A DNA stretch of 57,668 bases. Source: an uncultured Alphaproteobacteria bacterium (lineage in GTDB: Bacteria; Pseudomonadota; Alphaproteobacteria; RF32; CAG-239). Every line of letters starts with the position of its first letter. The stretch's first letter is position 1. The DNA lies in NCBI GenBank assembly GCA_944390885.1, contig CALXRP010000012.1, positions 1 to 57,668 of the forward strand. Reading direction: 5' to 3'. The notes beneath the pieces were generated by a model. That model saw nothing but the letters and a program-made list of their open reading frames with translations, was not told the DNA's origin and searched no databases. This document shows, piece after piece, positions 26,501-34,172 of this stretch. The position numbers and the translations under genes were made by a program.

Positions 26501-27126
26501 GCTGGGCTTACGATATCGGCTTCGGCGGTTTGGATCACGCTATTGCCTCCGGTAAAAACATCAACATCCTGGTAATGGATACCGGTGTTTACTCCAATAC
26601 CGGTGGTCAGCAATCCAAGGCTACGCCGATGGGTGCTTCTGCCAAATTCGCAACAGCCGGTAAGGCTCTGCCGAAGAAAGATTTGGGTATGATTGCCATG
26701 TCTTACGGCAATGTCTATGTTGCCCAGGTTGCCTTTGGCGCCAACGACGCTCAGGTTATCAAAGCCATGAATGAAGCCGAGGCTTATGACGGCCCGTCCA
26801 TCATCATTGCTTACTCTCACTGTATCGCCCAGGGCTTTAACCTGGCCGACGGTTTGAGCCACCAGAAGAACGCCGTTGAAACCGGATCTTGGCCGTTGTA
26901 TCGTTACAATCCGGAAAACATTCACGAAGGCAAAGCGCCGCTCATGCTTGACTCCAAAGCGCCGAGCAAACCTTTGTCCGAGTATATGTCTAACGAAACC
27001 CGTTTCCAGATTGTCAACAAACAAAATCCTGAACGTTATGAAACTTTGTTGAATAAAGCTCAGGAACTGGCTAACGAAAAACGTTCTCTGTTAGAGCATA
27101 TGGCCGAATTCAAAACTGCCGAATAA
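23566..27126 (+). CDS. nifJ: Pyruvate:ferredoxin (flavodoxin) oxidoreductase
   Basis: The 1186-residue single-chain enzyme converts pyruvate and CoA to acetyl-CoA, CO2 and reduced ferredoxin or flavodoxin, replacing pyruvate dehydrogenase in anaerobes. Domain order is complete: an N-terminal pyrimidine-binding domain ('[20 protein letters not shown]'), domains II-IV, two 4Fe-4S motifs ('[16 protein letters not shown]' and '[12 protein letters not shown]', about residues 690-760), and the C-terminal TPP domain with the third cluster region '[20 protein letters not shown]' and '[15 protein letters not shown]'. Length is typical. It has its own leader, a terminator-like structure upstream and a strong terminator downstream. 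This is the main metabolic clue in the window: an anaerobic fermentative lifestyle. Confidence 0.97.
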   Translation: [1186 protein letters not shown]

Positions 27127-27147
27127 GCAGCTTCGTCCATAATAAAC

Positions 27148-27182
27148 AACGCCTCCGATCATTTTCGGAGGCGTTTTTTTTT
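27148..27182 (+). terminator. Intrinsic terminator of nifJ
   Basis: AACGCCTCCGA - TCATTT - TCGGAGGCGTT followed by a long T run; the stem has 11 perfect pairs. Confidence 0.92.
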
Positions 27183-27209
27183 AGACGTCAAATTATTTTG
27201 CCCAAAAAC

Positions 27210-27238
27210 TTGACAAATTTATTTTTTGAACCTAGAAT
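27210..27238 (+). promoter_or_regulatory. Sigma70-type promoter for 27280 gene
   Basis: TTGACA (27210-27215), a 17-nt spacer and TAGAAT (27233-27238), close to consensus. Confidence 0.7.
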
Positions 27239-27279
27239 AGGAAAATAAAAAATTATTATATAACTAAAAAACAATTATC

Positions 27280-27906
27280 ATGAATCTTTTAAATATTCCG
27301 TTTTCCAGAGAGAAGGTCGCCAAAGTTTTCAAAGAACGTTTTGGGCTTGCTTATGCAAATTCAATGACAAAACTTATCTTATTCCAAAATGGAAAATTAG
27401 CATGGTTTTATAGTGCGGCATCCGGCCCCCAAAAAGCAATTTGCCTCAGCAAAGACCAATTCAGACTCTTAAAAGCTGATGAAAAACTTCCCTCATATCG
27501 TGTAATTGGCAAAGATGAATATTTTTACATCGGAAAAAATATTTACCAATGCCGCTGTTTTATCAAAAACCAGATGCTGATAAAAAAAGTTAGTGAGGTT
27601 TTACGGGCAGAAGATGCACGAATGATTATGAAAAGCGAAAAAGAGCCCAATGCTTACAAAATCATTCAAACTGATGGTTCTGTCAGCAACATCATTTGGA
27701 AAATATCCCCAAATGAAAATGCGGCATTTGTCTTTGCATTTTTGGAAGGAGATTGTCATTACAACAAAAAATGTCGGCTTATCCCTTTGGAATATGCCGA
27801 AGAAATCACCATCGGGGAACATCGCTGGATGTATCATACTGAAAAAGGACTCCCGATTCTCCGTGAACTTGTAAAAGATGCATTTTGGCAAAGATTAAGC
27901 CATTAA
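27280..27906 (+). CDS. Hypothetical protein, possible relative of 28621 gene
   Basis: A 208-residue, apparently cytosolic protein that I do not recognise, rich in aromatic and basic residues. It has 'GKLAWFYSAASGP' near residue 38 and a C-terminal 'AAFVFAFLEGDCHYNKKC' segment. The gene at 28621 has 'GNLAWFHSSG' and 'IFFIHAFQDGPKYCNPEEY' at matching places, so the two may be distant paralogues. There is no Shine-Dalgarno sequence before the ATG, and the leader is only about 35 nt and very AT-rich. A near-consensus promoter and a strong terminator make it a stand-alone unit. Confidence 0.7.
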   Translation: MNLLNIPFSREKVAKVFKERFGLAYANSMTKLILFQNGKLAWFYSAASGPQKAICLSKDQFRLLKADEKLPSYRVIGKDEYFYIGKNIYQCRCFIKNQMLIKKVSEVLRAEDARMIMKSEKEPNAYKIIQTDGSVSNIIWKISPNENAAFVFAFLEGDCHYNKKCRLIPLEYAEEITIGEHRWMYHTEKGLPILRELVKDAFWQRLSH

Positions 27907-27950
27907 AAATATCCCTGATTACAACCTGCCGTAATCAGGGATATTTTTAT
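27905..27950 (+). terminator. Intrinsic terminator of 27280 gene
   Basis: AAAAATATCCCTGATTAC - AACCTGCC - GTAATCAGGGATATTTTT, an 18-pair perfect stem that begins at the stop codon. Confidence 0.92.
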
Positions 27951-28090
27951 ATAATCCTTATTATCTATAGGATTCCCTAAGAAGCCGCATATTTTTAAAA
28001 AACCTGTTGATTAAATTGCTTTTTACTTGGAATCTTCTGACAAAAAGCGCAGGGTTATAACATAATTATAATATCATTTTGGAGATTTAA

Positions 28091-28507
28091 ATGGAAAATT
28101 CAGAAAACTCCCTTCCGGAAAAGGGCAAAAAATTTGTCCGCTACTACAGCCCGGAAGGGGAAAATAGCGCTTTCAAAAATTTAAACGGCGCATTCAAAAG
28201 AGCAGTGGAAGAAGAAGCATCAATTTTTGCTGCCGTAAAAATAAAAAACGTATACCCTCAAGAAAAATATGAAAGCTGGGCCGAAAATCATGAAAACGAG
28301 CCGGTGTTGGAAAAAAGAGCCCGTTTGGAATTCGTAAAAAAATGCGAAGAATTGTCTTTGCTTCCGGAAAGTGAGCTCCTAAAATTAGCTAGCCGAAGCT
28401 CTGACCGATTATCTTCAAAGTTCTTTCATAGAAATGTTATGTATGATCCGATGGAAGCAGAAATAATTGATCGGGCTTATCGGATATATTCTTCTTATGA
28501 AAAATAA
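28091..28507 (+). CDS. Hypothetical protein, helical and charged
   Basis: A 138-residue soluble protein with high Glu and Lys content and predicted alpha-helical throughout ('NLNGAFKRAVEEEASIFAAVKIKN', 'EKRARLEFVKKCEELSLLPESELLKL'). No family recognised. The ATG has TTGGAG about 8 nt upstream. It is a single-gene unit between two terminators. The 185-nt gap before it (27907-28090) holds the upstream terminator and AT-rich sequence with no clear promoter. Confidence 0.65.
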   Translation: MENSENSLPEKGKKFVRYYSPEGENSAFKNLNGAFKRAVEEEASIFAAVKIKNVYPQEKYESWAENHENEPVLEKRARLEFVKKCEELSLLPESELLKLASRSSDRLSSKFFHRNVMYDPMEAEIIDRAYRIYSSYEK

Positions 28508-28511
28508 ATAT

Positions 28512-28541
28512 AAAAAAATCCGGAACTTTCCGGATTTTTTT
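28512..28541 (+). terminator. Intrinsic terminator of 28091 gene
   Basis: AAAAAATCCGGAA / TTCCGGATTTTTT with a 2-nt loop, beginning 5 nt after the stop. Confidence 0.88.
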
Positions 28542-28559
28542 ATTTCTGCATAAATAAGC

Positions 28560-28588
28560 TTGAAATTTTAGACAAAATATTTTATGAT
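28560..28588 (+). promoter_or_regulatory. Sigma70-type promoter for 28621 gene
   Basis: TTGAAA (28560-28565), a 17-nt spacer and TATGAT (28583-28588). Confidence 0.65.
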
Positions 28589-28620
28589 TATAATAATATC
28601 AAATTATTAAAATATTTATT

Positions 28621-29223
28621 ATGAACGTATATGTATCGAGAAACATGGTTTACAATTTTTTTGCTCCTTTTGGCAATCAAAAATCTATCCGCCTGATGCA
28701 AGACATCCAAGGCAATCTGGCATGGTTTCACAGCAGCGGAGATTTCTACCGAATATCTTTGCGGGTCGGCGAATTTATCATAAAAAGCAAAAAAGAAGTT
28801 AAAGGTATCTTTCACGAAATCAAATATAATACACCGTTATTATATCAGGGAGAACTTTATTTTTACCGCTTTTACAAAAAAATCCGCCCGACAAACGCCT
28901 GGATAACCCGACCAGAAATAATCACCGAAGGCCAAATGCTGAAACAACTGTTTCCGGGCAAAAAGAACCTGAAATTAAAACTATTTGCCATCCGCAGCAA
29001 AGACAAGAAATTAAAATTGCAAAATTACCTTTGGGCTCTTTATGAAAATGATCAAATGATTTTCTTCATTCATGCATTTCAAGACGGCCCAAAATATTGC
29101 AATCCGGAAGAATACAATTGGTATGAAGTCCGGCTAGATGAAAGCTTCTTTGACATGTACGGTCGCAAATTTTTCCTTCATACTCACAAAGAAGAACTTT
29201 GCATCCGCCAGCTCGAAGCATAG
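28621..29223 (+). CDS. Hypothetical protein, possible relative of 27280 gene
   Basis: A 200-residue, basic and aromatic-rich protein with no signal peptide or membrane helix. Its 'GNLAWFHSSGDFY' (about residue 30) and 'IFFIHAFQDGPKYCNPEEYNWYEV' (about residue 155) resemble segments at the same places of the 27280 product, though overall identity is low by eye. Like that gene it has a good promoter, an AT-rich short leader without a ribosome site, and a strong terminator. Function unknown. Confidence 0.7.
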   Translation: MNVYVSRNMVYNFFAPFGNQKSIRLMQDIQGNLAWFHSSGDFYRISLRVGEFIIKSKKEVKGIFHEIKYNTPLLYQGELYFYRFYKKIRPTNAWITRPEIITEGQMLKQLFPGKKNLKLKLFAIRSKDKKLKLQNYLWALYENDQMIFFIHAFQDGPKYCNPEEYNWYEVRLDESFFDMYGRKFFLHTHKEELCIRQLEA

Positions 29224-29228
29224 TATGA

Positions 29229-29265
29229 AAAAAAATGGTGTGTCACAAAAGACGCACCATTTTTT
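29229..29265. terminator. Bidirectional terminator between convergent genes
   Basis: AAAAAATGGTGTGTC - ACAAAA - GACGCACCATTTTTT (one G-T pair) sits between the 28621 gene and the YdcF-like gene on the other strand, and has A and T runs suited to both directions. Confidence 0.9.
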
Positions 29266-29271
29266 GATTTT

Positions 29272-30219
29272 TCACTCATATACACATTCTCTGATATTCC
29301 GGATCATAGAATTAAACTGCTCAAGTCTTACCCCAACTTTGGCATCAGCCATCCCCGGATGATCGGCAGAACCGTCACCGACAACTTCCAGTCGTCGAGC
29401 ATCCAACATTCCTTTGATAACCTCTTCAGAATACCCCAAATCGCGTAACATTGATGGAGACATATAAAAAACATATCCCTTATCAACATATCTCCGAATT
29501 GTATCAAAACTCGGTATCTCGTGCATCTTACTGCTTGACGGTGCTAATCGCTCTAAATCCCAGCGTCGCTGGGAATCAAAAGCTGCTGCAATAATTATAT
29601 CAACCCAGCAACCATCAAAACGCTCATAAAGAAAACAACGCTCCTCCTCCGGAGTTTGTGGGGTTTCATAATACAGAAACTCATAATCCGAAATTCTAAA
29701 AGACAACATCTGTGCCAAATTAAGCAGAGTACCATATTCCGAAATAACGGCTATTTGCGGCTGGTCTTTTCTGTTCATAACAATAGAGCGGCGAACAATC
29801 GCCCGAATATCATCCACGATTCCGTTAATCTCACAACCTGTCGGTTCAAGATGATTCTGCATAATATACTTCCGATCAAAACCAATCTCAATCATTGCCC
29901 GCTCAGTCATTTCTGCTTCACTGGCCGATAAGATCTGCCCGCGAATACTATGCTTACCAACTGTCATAAACTCAGGAAGCTCGCCATACTTTTTTAAATA
30001 AGCTTGCAAAACCACGGTAGCATGATAAATCGGACGAGGATAACCGCCAATCACTAACAAAGCATCAAACCTTGGAAGATTATTCAAATCAAAAGTTGCA
30101 ACCGTCTCCAACCGTCCGGAAACAGAATTATACCTCAAAACATCATTCTGCCGGCAAACCCCGCTTTTGGCGATTTTTAAAATTTCTTCTTTCTCAAATG
30201 CATTAAGTTCTTGTGCCAT
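29272..30219 (-). CDS. YdcF-like (DUF218) protein
   Basis: A 315-residue protein. The N-terminal two-thirds match the DUF218 / YdcF-ElyC-SanA pattern: 'FDALLVIGGYPRPIYHATVV', then 'SASEAEMTERAMIEIGFDRKYI' and a 'QNHLEPTGCEINGIVDDIRAIV' segment corresponding to the family's E-x-S/T-x-T-x-x-N motif. Cytosolic YdcF-type members bind SAM-like ligands; ElyC-type members act in the envelope. There is no membrane anchor, so YdcF is nearer. The C-terminal part (after about 220) is an extra unrecognised region. The ATG at 30219 is preferred over an upstream TTG at 30231. Function uncertain. Confidence 0.6.
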   Translation of the reverse strand: MAQELNAFEKEEILKIAKSGVCRQNDVLRYNSVSGRLETVATFDLNNLPRFDALLVIGGYPRPIYHATVVLQAYLKKYGELPEFMTVGKHSIRGQILSASEAEMTERAMIEIGFDRKYIMQNHLEPTGCEINGIVDDIRAIVRRSIVMNRKDQPQIAVISEYGTLLNLAQMLSFRISDYEFLYYETPQTPEEERCFLYERFDGCWVDIIIAAAFDSQRRWDLERLAPSSSKMHEIPSFDTIRRYVDKGYVFYMSPSMLRDLGYSEEVIKGMLDARRLEVVGDGSADHPGMADAKVGVRLEQFNSMIRNIRECVYE

Positions 30220-30319
30220 AATATATAACAAATTAATAATTAATAAAAAAATTCAATATCGCGGCTGAATATAGCACCAAAATAAAATTATGCAACATTT
30301 TTCTCGCAGAAATAGAAAC

Positions 30320-30351
30320 AACCCCGGCAATTATGCAAAATTGTCGGGGTT
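30320..30351. terminator. Terminator downstream of M29 peptidase gene
   Basis: AACCCCGGCAATT / AATTGTCGGGGTT (one G-T pair) around a TATGCA loop. It lies 6 nt beyond the minus-strand stop of the peptidase; T runs occur on both sides. Confidence 0.8.
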
Positions 30352-30356
30352 ATTTT

Positions 30357-31481
30357 TTACTTCAGATTTTCCGGATTCAGACCTTCCAGTTCTTTAATCA
30401 CAAACCGCCCGTCCTTGCGGATTAACACATCGTCAAACCAGATTTCGCCACCACCGTACTCGGGGGTCTGAATCTGTACCAAATCCCAGTGAATGGCCGA
30501 TTTGTTGCCGTTATCCATATCGTCATAAGAATTACCGATAGCCATATGAAAAGAACCGGAAATCTTCTCATCAAACAAAATGTCCAAAATCGGATGCGTA
30601 ATATGCGGATTAACGCCGAGCGCAAATTCGCCCATATAACGCGAACCGGCATCCAAATCCAAAATCTTCTGAAAACGCGCATCATTGGCTAAAGATTTTG
30701 CTTTAACGATTTTGCCGTTTTTAAACTCCAACCGGATATTGGAAAAAAATTCGCCGTTATACGTCGTATCGGTATTAAACTGCACCACACCGTTGATGGA
30801 ATCTTTGACCGGAGCGGAATAGACCTCACCGTCCGGAATATTTCTGTCACCAAAACAAGGCTGCGCGCCTATTCCTTTAATTGATAACGTCAAATCCGTT
30901 CCCGGCGCTTTAATATGAACTTTATCGGTTTTCTTCATCAGCTTGACCAGTGGTTCCATCGCCTTTTTCATCTTTTTATAATCAAGCAGGCAGGCATTAA
31001 AATAAAAATCCTCAAACGCCCGAACAGACATTTTGGAAGTTGCCGCCATCGTATTATTCGGATACCGCATAACGCACCATTTGGTTTTCGGCACGCGCAA
31101 AGCATGATGAACCGGAATCATAAAATGCTTCTGATACAACGCCATCTGTTTTTCATTCACATCAGCCAATGCAAAAAGATCATCGTTTCCGCGCAGCCCG
31201 ATATAAGCCTGAGAGCGCTCCATCAATCCGGCATGAATTTTTCCGTATTCCTCAAGCTGCTTGGCCGAAGCGTTACTGATAAAATCCCGCACAAAGGCAT
31301 TGTCGTTAAACATATAAAAAGGCACGCCGCCGGCCTTGGTCGCGGCAATAATAAATTCGTCCAGCAAATCCCTCGTCGATTCGCCAAAAGCCTCAATATA
31401 AATCGTCTCGCCTTTTTTAAGCTCCACCGAATTCTTGATAATATTTTCCGCCAACCGGCGCAGTCTGTCGTCTTTTTTCAT
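30357..31481 (-). CDS. M29-family aminopeptidase
   Basis: A metal-dependent aminopeptidase of family M29 (AmpS / aminopeptidase T type), about 374 residues from the ATG at 31481. The typical features are visible: 'VELKKGETIYIEAFGE' near the N-terminus, 'NGEFFSNIRLEFKNGKIV', and the metal site with 'GSFHMAIGNSYDDM' (His and Tyr) and 'AIHWDLVQI' (HWD). The start is chosen because GGGGCT lies just upstream; more upstream ATGs would lengthen the overlap with the next gene. Even so it overlaps the end of the M17-like gene by 65 nt. It degrades peptides in the cytosol. Confidence 0.9.
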   Translation of the reverse strand: MKKDDRLRRLAENIIKNSVELKKGETIYIEAFGESTRDLLDEFIIAATKAGGVPFYMFNDNAFVRDFISNASAKQLEEYGKIHAGLMERSQAYIGLRGNDDLFALADVNEKQMALYQKHFMIPVHHALRVPKTKWCVMRYPNNTMAATSKMSVRAFEDFYFNACLLDYKKMKKAMEPLVKLMKKTDKVHIKAPGTDLTLSIKGIGAQPCFGDRNIPDGEVYSAPVKDSINGVVQFNTDTTYNGEFFSNIRLEFKNGKIVKAKSLANDARFQKILDLDAGSRYMGEFALGVNPHITHPILDILFDEKISGSFHMAIGNSYDDMDNGNKSAIHWDLVQIQTPEYGGGEIWFDDVLIRKDGRFVIKELEGLNPENLK

Positions 31482-32205
31482 ATTCAGCCCCATATAAAAT
31501 TTCATCATAAAGCCGGAAGATGCAATGCTCCACATCGCCGTCCCCGCCTTTGTCTTCTATCTTATATATAGGCTCTTCTGCCAACAAATCATTAACATCA
31601 ATATTTTTTTTCGCTAAAGTCATAAAAATTTTAACTCTTTTAGATTGTTTCTGTAGTGCCAGCGCTTTCAACATCCCGGCACCGACCGCACAGGCAAAAC
31701 GCCCCTCCGCATAATAAAACCGCGGTTTACCCTGCTGGTCTTTTTCCCAGGACATCGACCACATATCCCGTCGCAAAACCGTATGCTGCAGTCCCAGATA
31801 TTCCAGACGTTTAATTTCGCAAAAAACCTCATTGTCATCATATTTATCAGCCGGCTCGTTAACAATATCTCTGGCATACCGCACAGCATTAGCCAACGCG
31901 GCATAAAGCTTATACATCTCTTTCAGATTTTCGGGATTATCCGCCGCCAAAACAATTTGTTCCAACATCTCCACCGGCTCCGGCTGATACTTATCAAAAA
32001 GATAAGTACCGAGTTCCAACCCGAGAGCCAGCTGCAAAACCTCATCAGTCTTCATCCCCCGCCCCTTGGTATTTAACGCCATTGTCCTTTGAGCCAAATG
32101 CTTTTTGGCAAGTTTCTTTCCGGCCTCACGCCAGCCACCGTCCGCAACCTCCGGCAACGAAACACTCTTTCCTTTGGCCTCTGCCGCAAAAACAATCATT
32201 ACCAT
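31417..32205 (-). CDS. Truncated M17 (leucyl aminopeptidase)-like protein
   Basis: A 262-residue protein resembling the N-terminal domain and the start of the catalytic domain of leucyl aminopeptidase (PepA). 'AALANAVRYARDIVNEPADKYDDNEVFCEIKRLEYLG' matches the 'ARDLVNEPAN' region that begins the M17 catalytic domain. After that, the metal and active-site segments of M17 ('GKGITFDTGG', 'NTDAEGR') are absent and the protein ends in unrelated sequence. So it is probably not an active peptidase. The start is well supported by AGGAGG 6 nt before ATG. It overlaps the M29 gene by 65 nt, so both could be translated from one message. It may be a decayed enzyme or a regulatory paralogue. Confidence 0.65.
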   Translation of the reverse strand: MVMIVFAAEAKGKSVSLPEVADGGWREAGKKLAKKHLAQRTMALNTKGRGMKTDEVLQLALGLELGTYLFDKYQPEPVEMLEQIVLAADNPENLKEMYKLYAALANAVRYARDIVNEPADKYDDNEVFCEIKRLEYLGLQHTVLRRDMWSMSWEKDQQGKPRFYYAEGRFACAVGAGMLKALALQKQSKRVKIFMTLAKKNIDVNDLLAEEPIYKIEDKGGDGDVEHCIFRLYDEILYGAEYEKRRQTAPVGGKYYQEFGGA

Positions 32206-32311
32206 ATCCGCCCTCCTTGCTTAAAAAGAGTATAAATGCCAAACGATAATATTTTATGAATATTGACATTTTAAGCTTTTCAGTGCTAAATGAAGCCGTT
32301 AAACAAAAGAG

Positions 32312-33262
32312 ATGAAAGCAATGAACAACATTTACGCCCCGACTGAAGAAAACATAAAACTCGCCGCCGAAACCATCAAAAAAGGCGGCCTGGTTGCCAT
32401 CCCGACCGACACGGTTTACGGTCTGGGCGCAGATGTCTATAACCCCAAAGCCGTCAGCAATATTTTTGCCGTCAAAGAACGCCCGTTTTTTGACCCGTTG
32501 ATTTCCCACATTGCCGAAATCGACTTTCTGCCAGAATACGCTCAAACCGACAGCCGGGCAATAGATCTGGCACGGCATTTCTGGCCCGGACCGTTAACTT
32601 TGGTCTTAAAACGCAAAGATGAAAACCATGCCCTTGATTTGGTTTGCTCCGGTTTGCCCAACATTGCCGTCCGCATGCCGAACCATCCGGTAACACTGGA
32701 GCTCATCCGTCGCGCCGGCACGCCGATTGCCGCCCCGTCAGCCAACAAATTCAAAACCGTCTCACCGACCACGGCACAACATGTCCGCGACAGTCTGGGT
32801 GATGGCGTTGATATGATTCTCGACGGCGGAAACTGCAAAATCGGCGTAGAAACAACCATCATCGATTTAACAACCAAAGATATGGTCATGCTTCGTGCCG
32901 GCGGATTAAGCAAAGAAGATATTGAAAGCTACACCGGAGAAAAAGTGCTGATTTCAGAAGGCAACCCCGATAAACCGAGCGCTCCCGGCCAACTTCTGAA
33001 ACATTATGCTCCGGCACACAGCCTGCGGATAAATGCCGAAAAGCCGGAAGAAAACGAACTTTTTATCGGATTCGGAAATATGAATGCCGACCTGAACTTA
33101 AGCCCGTCCGGCGACTTGCACGAGGCCGCGGCCAATCTCTTTGCATATCTGCGCCTGGCCGATAAGCTTGCCGGCAGCAAAAACATTGCCATGGCACCCA
33201 TACCGGAAAACGACCTCGGACTTGCCATCAATGACCGCATTCGCCGCGCCGCTCATAAATAA
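32312..33262 (+). CDS. tsaC: L-threonylcarbamoyladenylate synthase (TsaC/Sua5)
   Basis: This 316-residue enzyme makes threonylcarbamoyl-AMP from Thr, bicarbonate and ATP for the t6A37 modification of tRNAs reading ANN codons. The YrdC domain (about 15-205) shows 'GGLVAIPTDTVYGLGADV', the 'KERPFFDPL' substrate loop and 'PIAAPSANKF' motifs. A C-terminal Sua5 domain ('SAPGQLLKHYAPAHSL' onward) makes it the long Sua5 type rather than the short TsaC. The ATG at 32312 is used; a second ATG is 9 nt downstream. Confidence 0.92.
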   Translation: MKAMNNIYAPTEENIKLAAETIKKGGLVAIPTDTVYGLGADVYNPKAVSNIFAVKERPFFDPLISHIAEIDFLPEYAQTDSRAIDLARHFWPGPLTLVLKRKDENHALDLVCSGLPNIAVRMPNHPVTLELIRRAGTPIAAPSANKFKTVSPTTAQHVRDSLGDGVDMILDGGNCKIGVETTIIDLTTKDMVMLRAGGLSKEDIESYTGEKVLISEGNPDKPSAPGQLLKHYAPAHSLRINAEKPEENELFIGFGNMNADLNLSPSGDLHEAAANLFAYLRLADKLAGSKNIAMAPIPENDLGLAINDRIRRAAHK

Positions 33263-33282
33263 TTTTCTTCCTGCCAAAAGTT

Positions 33283-34125
33283 TTACGGTTCAAAAATATA
33301 ATCCGGTACAATATTCAGACTGCGGGCATAGGCTGCCATATCTTTCATTCCGGCTTCCCTCATATTCAACTCGGAAATCCCACGCCGAACAAGAACCGTC
33401 TTCATGCCGTAATTTTTTCCGCCAAGAATATCCGTTTGCAAAGTGTCACCGATCATAAGCATTCTGTCTCTCGGCATAAGTTCGTTTCTTAAAGCATAAT
33501 CATAAATATTGCCGTAAGGCTTTCCCCAATATTCCACATCGCCGCCGTTTTCAACATAAAACTTTGCCACACTGCCCTGGCGGATAACCGGCTCATCATA
33601 CTGATTCTCAAAAGCCTTCAAATCCGGATTAACGCAAACCAACGTCTTGTTCATCTTTATCAAACTCAATAATTCGTCGGCAAACGGTTCTATTGTCAAA
33701 TAATCACGCCAAATTTCCCCGTCAAAAATCTGCGGCACGCCGGCATACACAAAATCAGCTTCCTCTGGTTTCGCCAGTTCAATATATTGGCTGCCCTCAA
33801 ACAAAGCCTTGCTCGGACGCCCGAATTGATAAAACTTTAACAACCTTTTATCCTTCAGTACATAAGCATGATACGCATCACCGGAAGAAACAATTCGATC
33901 ATAATGCACACCTTTTATAAAACCGCGTTTGCCGTAACTCTCTTCAATTTTGGTGGAAAGCGCCGTACCGTTAGACATAATCAAAACCTTTTTTCCGGCT
34001 TTTTTTAATTCTTCCAATGTCTTATCCGCACCGGAGATAACACTCTTTCCGTTCCACAAAACACCGTAAATATCAAAAACATACAAATCAAACTTATCAA
34101 TCAGATCTAAAATATTTTCTGGCAT
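33283..34125 (-). CDS. HAD-superfamily class IIA hydrolase
   Basis: A 280-residue HAD phosphatase close to the TIGR01459 group. Motif I reads 'YVFDIYGVLW', where the nucleophile aspartate is kept but the usual second Asp is Tyr, a known trait of this group. Motif II is 'VLIMSNGTA' and motif IV 'MLMIGDTLQTDILGGKNYGM'. NagD/PLP-phosphatase-like members dephosphorylate small sugars or cofactors; the substrate is unknown. The ATG at 34125 with GGGAAAA upstream is preferred over the more distal in-frame start at 34173, which would touch the divergent trmN6 gene. Confidence 0.85.
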   Translation of the reverse strand: MPENILDLIDKFDLYVFDIYGVLWNGKSVISGADKTLEELKKAGKKVLIMSNGTALSTKIEESYGKRGFIKGVHYDRIVSSGDAYHAYVLKDKRLLKFYQFGRPSKALFEGSQYIELAKPEEADFVYAGVPQIFDGEIWRDYLTIEPFADELLSLIKMNKTLVCVNPDLKAFENQYDEPVIRQGSVAKFYVENGGDVEYWGKPYGNIYDYALRNELMPRDRMLMIGDTLQTDILGGKNYGMKTVLVRRGISELNMREAGMKDMAAYARSLNIVPDYIFEP

Positions 34126-34172
34126 TTTTTTGTTTTCCCGTTTAAGATAGCCGCACAAACCGAGGCAAGACA

